A DNA stretch of 64,000 nucleotides from assembly GCF_003234655.2 (NCBI RefSeq), contig NZ_CP126271.1:3162001-3226000 (forward strand), written 5' to 3'. The stretch comes from Curtobacterium sp. MCLR17_007 (GTDB lineage: Bacteria; Actinomycetota; Actinomycetes; Actinomycetales; Microbacteriaceae). The position numbers and the translations under genes are program-made. Positions 19,001 through 26,428 of the stretch are shown here, piece by piece. The notes below the pieces were generated by a model. It saw only the letters and a program-made list of their open reading frames with translations. It made no database searches and had not been told where the DNA came from. The first letter of the stretch is position 1. Every line of letters starts with the position of its first letter.

Positions 19001-19908
19001 GACTGCTCGACCTGCCACTTGGCGCTCGGGTTGCCGGCGAGGGCGTCGAGGACCGGGTGGGAGAGGTCCTTCGTGTCCTCGACCAGGCCGGACGCGACCT
19101 CGGCGAACGTCGACACGACCAACCGGGCGTGGACGGAGAACCCGGGGATGTGCGCCGTCAGGCCGCGCAGGCGGTCGATGACCGGGTTCGGCGTGAACGA
19201 TCCGTCCTGCTGCGCCAGCGCGACGAAGGACTGGGCGTCGAGGGTGACGCCGAACTGCTCGCGCAGGGCGTCGGCGAGCGCGGGGTTGAGCACGGGTTCG
19301 CCGAGCAGCCGCACCTCGAAGTCGCGGCCGTGGCGACGGATCGCGAGCGGACGGAGCAGCACCGGACCGCGGAACTGCTCGTCTCCGGACTTCCAGTCGG
19401 CCATGCCGATGCCGAGGTTCACGGCGTCGATGCCGCGCACGGTGGCGAGCTCGGTGCCCTTCGCCTCGACGTGCCCGGCGGCGATCCGAGCGGCGCGCAG
19501 GGCGACCTCGTCGCGGATCAGGCTGGAGAGCAGGGTGGTCTTGCCGGTGATGAACTGGGCGAGCCCGCCCGGGTGCGTGGTGGAGAGCTCGATGCGGGCG
19601 CGGGGGTGGTCCGCGAAGTGCACGAGCGGGCTGGAGCCGCCGACGCCGGCGAGCTGGGCGCGCCAGGCGTCCCAGACGGGCTCGGCGGCGTTCGTGGCCG
19701 TGAGCCGCGGGTCGCCGAGGCTGATCGCGTGCGGGCTCGTGACCTGCAGCTCCGGACGGAGCATGTCGGCGTCGGTCGTGTCGTCGGTCGTGGCGTCGGG
19801 AGTGCTCGTCGTCTCGTCCTGCTCGTCGCGGTGGTCCTCGCGCGCACCCACATGGTGCACGTCGCCCCCGGGCGCGCGGTTCTGGCCGGCCGGGACGTCG
19901 TCGTTCAC
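16063..19908 (-). CDS. DUF4011 / SF1 helicase / Vsr-like protein with degraded catalytic motifs
   Basis: 1281 residues. N-terminal DUF4011-like region (about 85-275; FRGPVLLRPLAI, VLNPALADAL), SF1 helicase core (about 330-1130) and a C-terminal Vsr/MTES-type nuclease fold (about 1180-1275; IETDAS, LRRLGWHYVRVHAFQLFSDP). Motif I reads PGTGGTQT, so the ATP-binding lysine is glycine (G353). Motif II reads VDSGA where DEAS is usual (D876 kept, Glu to Ser). Arginines of later motifs remain (TSYRAG, AMTRARR). The nuclease part lacks the usual Asp and RDR residues. ATP hydrolysis and DNA cutting therefore look lost. GTG 19908 was chosen because GGGCGAGGGC precedes it and a TACAGT box upstream excludes the longer frame. 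The architecture resembles Hhe-type defence proteins, but the locus looks chromosomal and stable. Confidence 0.75.
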   Translation of the reverse strand: MNDDVPAGQNRAPGGDVHHVGAREDHRDEQDETTSTPDATTDDTTDADMLRPELQVTSPHAISLGDPRLTATNAAEPVWDAWRAQLAGVGGSSPLVHFADHPRARIELSTTHPGGLAQFITGKTTLLSSLIRDEVALRAARIAAGHVEAKGTELATVRGIDAVNLGIGMADWKSGDEQFRGPVLLRPLAIRRHGRDFEVRLLGEPVLNPALADALREQFGVTLDAQSFVALAQQDGSFTPNPVIDRLRGLTAHIPGFSVHARLVVSTFAEVASGLVEDTKDLSHPVLDALAGNPSAKWQVEQSYRPVEQTPSDERSPDTDTLLLDADDEQENVIAQITAGNSIVVKTLPGTGGTQTIVNALGGLVAANKRVLVVSPRRATLRGIAARFGEVQLPGVAVTPATLRRDIVRAIARNEKASRPNLREVDDALVRLRKVLTDYRGGLTRTDPQFGVSVLDCLVELSRLSLLPVPPSTTARLSGQSVSAMVTGRSRVAETMVSAANLGEFRYGPDDSPWYGAKFASSDGAHRAHKIAQDLHGGALPTLLQRAHELIATTRMRQFTTINELGIYLRLLTEIRDTLDRFLPVVFDRSVSELVAATAPRGEGAPMSSTNRRRLKKLAREYVRPGVHVSDLHEALTRVQQQRVLWQRYVAAGVAPEVPTGIADVQVQFSNVVEDLARLDEPLGRSDRDAQLANMPVDELLPYIGSLAAESDVLHNLQERTELMQTLRDLQLEPLITDLANRHVPDTQVPAELELAWWQSALETMLESDRALLGANTDMLDRVEADFRLVDDAHAAGVSQGLAWQLAENWKVGLVDWPEEALALKTQLKEGAITSRLLQDSAPHLSRAIAPVWLASPYEVPQIADTMPFDTVILVDSGAVTIAETVDAVRRARQTVVFGDPVTQTPSPFRIAVDPAHRALQVDEETLDALHADSALAKLSTLLPTLSLTTSYRAGGEDLAELVNRRFYGGRIESLPWAGSFLGHGSIALDYVSDGKAVPDPESGAVESVDAEVDRVVRLVIDHARTRPTESLMVITASAKHAVRVEQAVLTAAQGHKDLTEFVIGDRAEPFIVATLEQSVAQSRDRVVFSIGYGRTPHGRVLRDFGPLGKPGGERLLAVAMTRARRSMVIVTCFQPSDIEAERMGHGTVALAEILAEVRARTTAEYVPDDSDPLLVDLARRLEMRGIPVALGHRGKLGLVAAHGGVCVTIETDASLVRGSLRESLRLRPEVLRRLGWHYVRVHAFQLFSDPDRVADTVAAVLGVDRGATQEISIPPIPARR

Positions 19909-19954
19909 GTCGCCCTCGCCGCCCGTCACCCTGTCCGCACGCCACACAACGCCC

Positions 19955-19960
19955 ACTGTA
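19955..19960 (-). promoter_or_regulatory. -10 box of the helicase-like gene
   Basis: TACAGT on the minus strand, 46 nt before GTG 19908. TTGCCA lies 21 nt further upstream, a rather long spacer. Confidence 0.35.
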
Positions 19961-20060
19961 GGCGGAAGCACCGCACCTCTCTGGCAATGAACCGAGGTTT
20001 CGGGCAATCCGCGGCGCTCGGCGCAGGCTCGACCGACGCCGACTGTGGTACCAACGTGGC

Positions 20061-20933
20061 ATGGCCATCGACGACCGCCCCGCCCCGCCCACCACCCCGC
20101 CGTCCCGACGTCGATCGGTCCCCGCCGAGATCTCGCGATCCTGGCTGCTGGTCTCCGGCACCGCGTCCGAGCGCTTCGAGCCGTCGACGCGGTCGCGTGC
20201 CGACCAGGTCATCCTCGACATCGAGGACGCGGTCGACCCGGCGATGAAGCCGTCAGCCCGCTCGACCGTCGCCGAGTGGTTGACCGGGGGCGGCGACGCC
20301 TGGGTCCGCATCAACGACGTCACGACGGACTTCTGGGCGGACGACGTCGAGGAGCTCCGCGGGCGGCCCGGGTTGCTCGGGGTGATGCTCGCGAAGACCG
20401 AGAGCCCGGCGCAGGTCACCGACACGTGGCACCGGCTCGGCGGCCAGACCCCGGTGATCGCCCTCGTCGAGTCGGCCGTCGGCATCGAGGAGTCCGTGTC
20501 GATCGCGAAGGCACAGGGCGCGTTCCGTCTGGCCTTCGGCAGCGGCGACTACCGCCGCGACACCGGCACCTCGTCCGACACCCTCGCGATGGCCTACCCG
20601 CGGTCCCGGCTCGTCGTCGCGTCGCGCGTCGGTGACCTGCCCGGTCCGATCGACGGTCCGACCGTGGGCTCGTCCCACCCGATCCTGCGCGAGCAGTCGC
20701 AGGTCGCGGTGTCGCTCGGGCTCACCGGCAAGCTGTGCCTGGACACCGACCAGCTGCCCGTCATCAACGAGGTCATCTCCCCGACGTCGACCGACGTGGC
20801 CTGGGCGCAGGACTTCCTCGACGACTTCGAGGCCCGCGGGCGCGTCATCCGTGACGGCTCCGACCTGCCGCGACTCGGCCGTGCGCAGAAGATCCAGCGC
20901 CTCGCCGAGGCCTTCGGCGTGGAAGCGCGGTAG
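20061..20933 (+). CDS. HpcH/HpaI aldolase / citrate lyase beta family protein
   Basis: 290 residues. It has the CitE-type barrel motifs: VILDIEDAVDP (49-59), LGVMLAKTES, VIALVESAVGIEE and LAFGSGDYRRDTG. These enzymes cleave or form C-C bonds in acyl-CoA or hydroxy-acid substrates using Mg held by Glu and Asp. The substrate is unknown; no citrate lyase alpha or gamma genes are nearby, so it is a stand-alone member. Confidence 0.85.
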   Translation: MAIDDRPAPPTTPPSRRRSVPAEISRSWLLVSGTASERFEPSTRSRADQVILDIEDAVDPAMKPSARSTVAEWLTGGGDAWVRINDVTTDFWADDVEELRGRPGLLGVMLAKTESPAQVTDTWHRLGGQTPVIALVESAVGIEESVSIAKAQGAFRLAFGSGDYRRDTGTSSDTLAMAYPRSRLVVASRVGDLPGPIDGPTVGSSHPILREQSQVAVSLGLTGKLCLDTDQLPVINEVISPTSTDVAWAQDFLDDFEARGRVIRDGSDLPRLGRAQKIQRLAEAFGVEAR

Positions 20934-20938
20934 CGCCC

Positions 20939-21382
20939 GTGACCTGGTCAGCGCCGGAGCCCGGCCCGCAGTCCTCGCCCTCGCAGTGGGAGCGCGGCGG
21001 CACGACGCTCTTCCCGGCCGGCAGGCTCGCCGACCGGATCTCCACGGTCCTGCTGCTGTCGGCCGGCGCGCTCCTGACGATCCTGGCCGCGATCGTGGCC
21101 GTGATCGCCACGATCTCCGCGACGGCGACGTGCAACGCCGCCGCCGGGTGCACGCCCGGCGCGTACTTCGGCGGTGCGGCGATCGCCGTCGGTGGCGCGT
21201 TCGTGGTCGGCGTCGCGACGGTCGTCCTGGCGATCGGCGCCTGGATCCGCCGGCGGACATCGTGGTGGATCGCCGCCGTCGGCTTCGTGCTCGCGATCGC
21301 CTGCGTCACGTGGGGCGGCGTCGTGTTCGCTGACGCCGCGGACTCCGCCCCGGCGTCGTCGCCGGGCAGCAGCATCGCCTGA
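20939..21382 (+). CDS. Small membrane protein, unknown function
   Basis: 147 residues from GTG, 5 nt after the aldolase stop codon. Three hydrophobic helices (about 35-60, 75-101, 108-130) follow a soluble Ser/Pro-rich N-terminus. Two cysteines in TCNAAAGCTPG lie in the outer loop between helices 1 and 2 and could form a disulfide. No family recognised. Confidence 0.7.
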   Translation: MTWSAPEPGPQSSPSQWERGGTTLFPAGRLADRISTVLLLSAGALLTILAAIVAVIATISATATCNAAAGCTPGAYFGGAAIAVGGAFVVGVATVVLAIGAWIRRRTSWWIAAVGFVLAIACVTWGGVVFADAADSAPASSPGSSIA

Positions 21383-21417
21383 CGCGGTCGCACGGACGCA
21401 CGGACGCACGGACCACC

Positions 21418-21459
21418 GGACAGGAGGCTCGGTGCGGCGCCGCCACGAGCCTCCCGTCC
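21418..21459. terminator. Hairpin of the GGGAGGCYCGG family
   Basis: Arms GGACAGGAGGCTCGGTG and CACGAGCCTCCCGTCC pair with two mismatches. It follows the membrane protein gene and a short CGGACGCA tandem repeat. Confidence 0.65.
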
Positions 21460-21473
21460 GACGCATGCGGGCG

Positions 21474-21479
21474 TAGCGT
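21474..21479 (+). promoter_or_regulatory. -10 box of the FAD monooxygenase gene
   Basis: TAGCGT, 7 nt before ATG 21487; leaderless start. Confidence 0.5.
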
Positions 21480-21486
21480 CGGCTCC

Positions 21487-22752
21487 ATGGTGCACGTGAG
21501 CCGGACGACGGTCGCGATCGTGGGTGGCGGACCCGCGGGCGTGGTGCTCGGGCTGCTGCTCGCCCGCGCGGGTGTCGCCGTCCGCGTCGTGGAGCGGCAC
21601 GACGACTTCAACCGGGACTTCCGCGGGGACACCGTGCACGCGTCGACGATCCGGCTGCTCGACGAACTCGGCCTCGGCGAGCGCTTCCGCGCGTTGCCGC
21701 AGTCCCGGCTCGACGACGTCTCGCTGCCGCGTGCGGACGGGTCGACGGTGCTGCTCGGCGACTTCTCGCGCCTGCGGCCGCCGTACGACCACGTGGCGAT
21801 GGTGCCGCAGTGGGACCTGCTGGCGATGCTCGTCGACGCCGCCCGACAGGAGCCGTCCTTCTCGATCGTCATGGGGCAGGCCGCCTCCGACCTCGTCGTC
21901 GAGAACGGCGTCGTCGCCGGTGTGCACCTGCACCAGCGCCGTGGCGGGGGCGAGCACGAGGAGCTGCGCGCCGACCTCGTCGTCGCATGCGACGGACGCG
22001 GGTCCGTGCTGCGCGCCGCGGCCGGCATGCGGCCGCAGAGCTTCCCGGTCCCCTTCGACACGTGGTGGTTCCGGGTGCCGCGGCGGCCGGGCGACGCGGA
22101 GACGGCGCTCGTGCCGGCGTTCGACGGACGCGACGTGGTCCTGAGCTTCCCCCGCCCGGACTACCACCAGGTCGCGTACTTCGCACCGAAGGGGTCCGAC
22201 GCGCAGCTGCGGGCCGCGGGCATCGAGGCGTTCCGGGCCCGCATCGCCCGGGTCCGGCCGGACTTCGCCGACCGCGTCGACACGATCGCGTCGATGGACG
22301 ACGTGCACGTGCTCGACGTCCGGATGGACCGGCTGTCGCGGTGGTGGCAGCCGGGGTTCCTGTGCATCGGGGACGCCGCGCACGCGATGTCCCCGGCGGG
22401 CGGGGTGGGGATCAACCTGGCCGTGCAGGACGCGGTCGCCACGGCGGCGGTCCTCGGGCCCGCACTGGTCGGTGGGGTCCGAGGACGCGCACTGGACCAC
22501 GCGCTGGCAGCGGTCGAGCGACGACGCAAGCCCCCGGCGGCGATCGTGCAGGGTGCCCAGCGGGTCCTGCACCGCGTCGTGTTCGAGCGCGCCTTCGCGG
22601 GACGGCTGCAGGACGGTCCGCCCGCGGTGCCGGCCTTCCTCGCCGAGCACGTCCCGCCGGTGCGGGGTCTCTACGCCCGGGGCATCGCGTTCGGCCCGCT
22701 GCCCGAGCACGCGCCGGCCTGGGCCCGCCGCCCCGCACCGGCACGATCCTGA
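21487..22752 (+). CDS. FAD-dependent monooxygenase / oxidoreductase
   Basis: 421 residues. Group A flavoprotein: dinucleotide fold VAIVGGGPAGVVLGLLLARAG (10-30), the DG motif in VVACDGRGSVLRAAAG (near 175) and the ribityl-binding LCIGDAAHAMSPAGGVGIN (292-310). Such enzymes hydroxylate aromatic or polyketide-like substrates with NAD(P)H and oxygen. The last 70 residues are Arg/Pro-rich. No partner gene suggests the substrate. Confidence 0.85.
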   Translation: MVHVSRTTVAIVGGGPAGVVLGLLLARAGVAVRVVERHDDFNRDFRGDTVHASTIRLLDELGLGERFRALPQSRLDDVSLPRADGSTVLLGDFSRLRPPYDHVAMVPQWDLLAMLVDAARQEPSFSIVMGQAASDLVVENGVVAGVHLHQRRGGGEHEELRADLVVACDGRGSVLRAAAGMRPQSFPVPFDTWWFRVPRRPGDAETALVPAFDGRDVVLSFPRPDYHQVAYFAPKGSDAQLRAAGIEAFRARIARVRPDFADRVDTIASMDDVHVLDVRMDRLSRWWQPGFLCIGDAAHAMSPAGGVGINLAVQDAVATAAVLGPALVGGVRGRALDHALAAVERRRKPPAAIVQGAQRVLHRVVFERAFAGRLQDGPPAVPAFLAEHVPPVRGLYARGIAFGPLPEHAPAWARRPAPARS

Positions 22753-22773
22753 ACGCACCCGGGACCGCCGGCG

Positions 22774-22779
22774 CATGCT
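22774..22779 (+). promoter_or_regulatory. -10 box of the aldo/keto reductase gene
   Basis: CATGCT, 6 nt before ATG 22786; no Shine-Dalgarno. Confidence 0.35.
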
Positions 22780-22785
22780 GGGCAC

Positions 22786-23661
22786 ATGAAGCAGCGAACC
22801 ATCGGCGACACCGACGTCAGCGCGATCGGCCTCGGCGGGATGCCCATGTCCATCGAGGGACGACCCGACGAACGGCGGTCGATCGCCACGATCCACGCCG
22901 CACTCGAAGCGGGCGTGACCCTCATCGACACCGCGGACGCCTACCACCTGGGCGGCCACGACGAGGTCGGCCACAACGAGGAACTGATCGGTCGTGCGGT
23001 GCGGGACTACCACGGCGTCGCGGACGACGTGCTGATCGCGACGAAAGGCGGGCACCTGCGGCCCGAAGCTGGGAACTGGTCGCAGAACGGCGACCCGGCG
23101 TACCTGAAGCAGGCGGCGAAGGCCTCGGCGAAGCGGCTCGGCGTCGAGGCGATCGGGCTGTACCAGTTCCACCGCCCGGACCCGGCCGTGCCGTACGCGG
23201 ACTCGATCGGTGCGCTCGCCGAGCTGCTCGACGAGGGCGTCATCCGGATGGCCGGCATCTCGAACGCCGACGTCGACCAGATCCGGCAGGCGAACGAGGT
23301 CCTGGACGGCCGCCTGGTCTCGGTGCAGAACCAGTACTCGCCGGCCTTCCGGTCGAGCGAGGCAGAGCTCGAGCTCTGCGACGAGATGAGCATCGCGTTC
23401 CTGCCGTGGAGCCCGCTCGGCGGCATCGCCGGGGCGTCCGACCTCGGCACGACGTACCAGGACTTCGCGACGGTCGCGCGGGCCCACGGCGTCACCCCGC
23501 AGGTGGTGGCCCTGGCGTGGGAGCTGGCGAAGAGCGACGTCGTCATCCCGATCCCGGGTGCCTCGCGGCCGCAGTCGATCCTCGACTCGGTGACCGCCGC
23601 CACGGTGAAGCTCCGTCCCGAGGAGATCGACCGGCTCGACCGCTCGCAGGCGGCCGGGTAG
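22786..23661 (+). CDS. Aldo/keto reductase
   Basis: 291 residues, a TIM-barrel NADPH-dependent carbonyl reductase. The catalytic tetrad is visible: Asp and Tyr in LIDTADAY (46-53), Lys in IATKGG and His in QFHRPDP. The cofactor-binding end IPIPGASRPQSILDSV is present. Substrate not predictable. Only 33 nt separate it from the monooxygenase gene, but it has its own leaderless-type -10 box. Confidence 0.9.
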   Translation: MKQRTIGDTDVSAIGLGGMPMSIEGRPDERRSIATIHAALEAGVTLIDTADAYHLGGHDEVGHNEELIGRAVRDYHGVADDVLIATKGGHLRPEAGNWSQNGDPAYLKQAAKASAKRLGVEAIGLYQFHRPDPAVPYADSIGALAELLDEGVIRMAGISNADVDQIRQANEVLDGRLVSVQNQYSPAFRSSEAELELCDEMSIAFLPWSPLGGIAGASDLGTTYQDFATVARAHGVTPQVVALAWELAKSDVVIPIPGASRPQSILDSVTAATVKLRPEEIDRLDRSQAAG

Positions 23662-23669
23662 TCAGCGCG

Positions 23670-23675
23670 TACCGT
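23670..23675 (+). promoter_or_regulatory. -10 box of the quinone oxidoreductase gene
   Basis: TACCGT, 7 nt before ATG 23683. Confidence 0.45.
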
Positions 23676-23682
23676 CGAGGGC

Positions 23683-24660
23683 ATGCACGCCATCACCTTC
23701 GACGCCCCGGGCGACGAGCACGTCCTGACCCTCTCCGAGCGACCCGACCCGACGCCGGGTGACGGCGAGGTCCTGGTCGAGGTCGCCGCAGCCGGCGTGA
23801 ACAACGCCGACCTGCAGCAGCGCCAGGGCAACTACCCGCCGCCGCCCGGTGCCTCGGACGTCCTGGGGCTCGAGGTGTCCGGCACGATCCGGTCCCTCGG
23901 CAGCGGCGTCGAGGGCTGGGCCGTCGGCGACCGGGTCTGCGCGCTGCTCGCCGGTGGCGGGTACGCCACGCTCGCGGTCGTCCCGGCGTCGCAGCTGCTC
24001 CCGGTGCCCGACGGGCTCGACCTGGTGCAGGCCGCGGCGCTGCCGGAGGCGGCGTGCACGGTGTACTCGAACATCGGCATGGTCGCGGGACTCCGGCCCG
24101 GCCAGACGCTCCTGGTGCACGGTGGCACCGGTGGCATGGGCTCGCACGCGGTGCTGTGGGCGAAGGCGCTCGGTGCGCGGGTGATCGCGACCTCGGGCGG
24201 CGCCCGTAAGGTGGCCGCTTCGCGCGAGCTCGGGGCGGACCTGGTCATCGACCACCGCGACGAGGACTTCGTCGCCCGCGCACGCGAGTTCACCGACGGC
24301 CAGGGCGTGGACGTCGTCCTCGACGTCGTCGGACCGGCGTACCTGCAGCGCAACCTCGAGGTGCTGCGCAAGAACGGGCACCTCGCCGTCATCGCGGCGG
24401 GCAGCGGCTCCGAGGCGACGCTGCCGTTCGGGCTGCTGATGCAGCAGCGCGCGACGATCAGCGGCACCACGCTGCGCGCCCGGCCGCTCGCCGAGAAGGC
24501 GGAGATCGTCGCCGCGGTCCGCGAACACGTCTGGCCGTTCGTCGAGGACGGCAGCGTCCGCCCGGTGGTCGACGCGGTGCTGCCCCTCGCGGACGCGGCC
24601 GAGGCGCACCGTCGCATCGCCGGCGGCGACGTGATCGGCAAGCTGCTGCTCACGCCGTAG
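23683..24660 (+). CDS. NAD(P)H-quinone oxidoreductase, zinc-free MDR family
   Basis: 325 residues. The GroES-like half (1-120) lacks zinc ligands and has GVNNADLQQRQGNYPPPPGA, typical of the PIG3/TP53I3-like branch. The Rossmann half has LLVHGGTGGMGSHAVLWAKALGA and a basic GGARKVA for NADPH. It reduces quinones or enones. It closes the redox run of monooxygenase, reductase and oxidoreductase on the plus strand. Confidence 0.9.
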   Translation: MHAITFDAPGDEHVLTLSERPDPTPGDGEVLVEVAAAGVNNADLQQRQGNYPPPPGASDVLGLEVSGTIRSLGSGVEGWAVGDRVCALLAGGGYATLAVVPASQLLPVPDGLDLVQAAALPEAACTVYSNIGMVAGLRPGQTLLVHGGTGGMGSHAVLWAKALGARVIATSGGARKVAASRELGADLVIDHRDEDFVARAREFTDGQGVDVVLDVVGPAYLQRNLEVLRKNGHLAVIAAGSGSEATLPFGLLMQQRATISGTTLRARPLAEKAEIVAAVREHVWPFVEDGSVRPVVDAVLPLADAAEAHRRIAGGDVIGKLLLTP

Positions 24661-24676
24661 CGGCGACCTCACCCGT

Positions 24677-24738
24677 CGCACAACCGAACGCAGTCCGCAC
24701 CACGGGATCACGTGGTGCGGACTGCGTTCCGTCGTGCG
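24677..24738. repeat. Long intergenic palindrome, copy 2
   Basis: 28-nt arms (24677-24704 and 24711-24738) complementary with two mismatches around a GGATCA loop. The outer arm CGCACAACCGAA and the total length of 62 nt equal those of copy 1 at 6902-6963, while the inner arms have drifted together, keeping the pairing. Confidence 0.8.
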
Positions 24739-24757
24739 GGTGCAGTCGGAACCGTCG

Positions 24758-24798
24758 GGAGGCCCGGTGCCGGTCCGGCGGACCGGCACCGGGCCTCC
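24758..24798. terminator. Terminator hairpin of the GGGAGGCCCGG family
   Basis: Perfect 19-bp stem (GGAGGCCCGGTGCCGGTCC and its complement) with a 3-nt loop, between convergent genes. Confidence 0.8.
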
Positions 24799-24810
24799 AG
24801 GCTGGTGCGG

Positions 24811-25551
24811 CTACGCGCCGACCCGCGCCAGGAACTCGACCAGCGCGGGGTGCTGCGGGCTGTCGAGCACCGCGGCGGGTGGTCCCTGCTCGACGACCTC
24901 ACCACGGTGCAGGAACACGATCCGGTCGGCGACGTTCCGCGCGAAGTGCATCTCGTGCGTGGTCATCAGGATCGTGGAGCCCTGCTGCTTGAGCTCGCGC
25001 ACCAGGTCGAGGACCTCGCCCACGAGCATCGGGTCGAGCGCGCTCGTGACCTCGTCGAGCAGCAGCAGCTCGGGGTCGGACGCGATCGCACGGACGATCG
25101 CGACGCGCTGCTGCTGCCCGCCGGAGAGCCGGTCCGGGTACGCCCCCGCGAAGTCGGCCAGGCCGATCCGGTCGAGCAGCCGGCGCGCGGTGGCCTCGGC
25201 GGTGGCCCGGTCGACGCCGTGCACCTTCCGCGACGCGAGCGTGACGTTGTCGAGCACGGTGATGTGCGGGAACAGGTTGAACTGCTGGAACACCACGCCG
25301 ATGCGGGCCCGGGTGGCGTCGACGTCCACGCGGGGGTCCGAGATGTCCGCGCCCTGCAGGAAGACCTGCCCGTCGTCGATGCCCTCGAGCAGGTTCACCG
25401 TCTTGAGCAGCGTCGACTTGCCCGACCCGGACGCGCCGATGACGCAGATGACCTGGTGCCGGTCGAGGGTCAGGTCGATGCCGCGCAGGACCTGCTGGTC
25501 GCCGAACGACTTGCGCAGTCCCCGGAGTTCGAGGACGGGTGCGTCGGTCAT
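24811..25551 (-). CDS. Polar amino-acid ABC transporter, ATP-binding protein
   Basis: 246 residues. Walker A GASGSGKST (39-47), Q-loop VVFQQFNLFPH, signature LSGGQQQR, Walker B LLLLDEVTSALD and the H-loop TTHE are all intact. The pattern LEGIDDGQVFLQG is typical of GlnQ/HisP-type ATPases. The ATG overlaps the stop of the permease gene (ATGA). Last gene of the operon binding protein, permease, ATPase. Confidence 0.93.
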   Translation of the reverse strand: MTDAPVLELRGLRKSFGDQQVLRGIDLTLDRHQVICVIGASGSGKSTLLKTVNLLEGIDDGQVFLQGADISDPRVDVDATRARIGVVFQQFNLFPHITVLDNVTLASRKVHGVDRATAEATARRLLDRIGLADFAGAYPDRLSGGQQQRVAIVRAIASDPELLLLDEVTSALDPMLVGEVLDLVRELKQQGSTILMTTHEMHFARNVADRIVFLHRGEVVEQGPPAAVLDSPQHPALVEFLARVGA

Positions 25552-26423
25552 ACCGCTCCCCCGATCTGTTCGCGGCGCTGTTGCCGCCGGGCAATGGCGT
25601 CGGTGACGCGGATGAGCGGCAGGCTGATCACGACGAACAGCAGCCCGGCGACCAGGTACGGCGTGAAGTTGTAGGTTTCGGCCTGCGCGATCTGGGCGCT
25701 CCGCACGGCGTCGACGGCGCCGAGGATCGACACCAGCCCGACGTCCTTCTGCATCGACACGAAGTCGTTCATCAACGCCGGGGTCACCTTGCGGATCGCC
25801 TGCGGCAGCACGACCAGGCGGAGCGTCTGGGTGTGGGACAGGCCGAGCGACCGGGCGGCCAGGCGCTGGGAGGGGTGCACGGCCTCCATGCCGGCGCGGA
25901 GGACCTCGGCGACGTACGACGAGTACGTCAGCACGATCGCGATCGTCCCCCAGAACTCCGGGGGCAGCCGGGGGAACACCCCGAGCCCTGGAAGGCCGAA
26001 GCCGACCAGGTACAGCACGATGATGAGCGGCAGGCCACGGAACAGGTCGGTGTAGCCGGTGGCCAGCATGCGGAGCGGGAAGAACACCGGGCTCTGCAGC
26101 CCGCGCACCACGGCGAGCAGCGTGCCGAACACCGCGACGCCGATCGACGCAAAGAACAGGATCCGCACGTTCAGCCACAGCCCGAGCAGGATGTCCGGGA
26201 ACGTCGAGGCGGCGATGCCCGGGTCGAAGAACGACTGCTGGACGGCGGCCCATCCGGGCGTGTTCACGACGCCGAAGTACACGACCGCCAGGACGACCAG
26301 CGTCGACACGACGGACACCGCGATCGACCGACGGCCGCGCTGCCGACGGTGGATGCGGCGCTCGAGCTCGATCTGGCTGGGGGCGGGCGCGAGGGACGGA
26401 CCCGCTCCTGATGGGACGGACAC
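25548..26423 (-). CDS. Polar amino-acid ABC transporter, permease
   Basis: 291 residues from GTG, 5 nt after the binding-protein stop codon. HisM/GlnP-type membrane domain with about five helices and the EAA loop SQRLAARSLGLSHTQTLRLV before VLPQAIRK. An unusually long basic cytoplasmic N-terminus (about 45 residues) and an extra first helix precede the conserved part. As the only permease gene here, it would act as a homodimer. Confidence 0.9.
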   Translation of the reverse strand: MSVPSGAGPSLAPAPSQIELERRIHRRQRGRRSIAVSVVSTLVVLAVVYFGVVNTPGWAAVQQSFFDPGIAASTFPDILLGLWLNVRILFFASIGVAVFGTLLAVVRGLQSPVFFPLRMLATGYTDLFRGLPLIIVLYLVGFGLPGLGVFPRLPPEFWGTIAIVLTYSSYVAEVLRAGMEAVHPSQRLAARSLGLSHTQTLRLVVLPQAIRKVTPALMNDFVSMQKDVGLVSILGAVDAVRSAQIAQAETYNFTPYLVAGLLFVVISLPLIRVTDAIARRQQRREQIGGAV

Positions 26424-26428
26424 GCGGG

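Noticed and set aside
15073-20247. Very long plus-strand open frame (over 1700 codons) antisense to the helicase-like gene.
   Set aside because: Long antisense frames are normal at this GC content. The composition is Gly/Arg/Val-rich without domains, and the opposite strand encodes a clear helicase-type protein.
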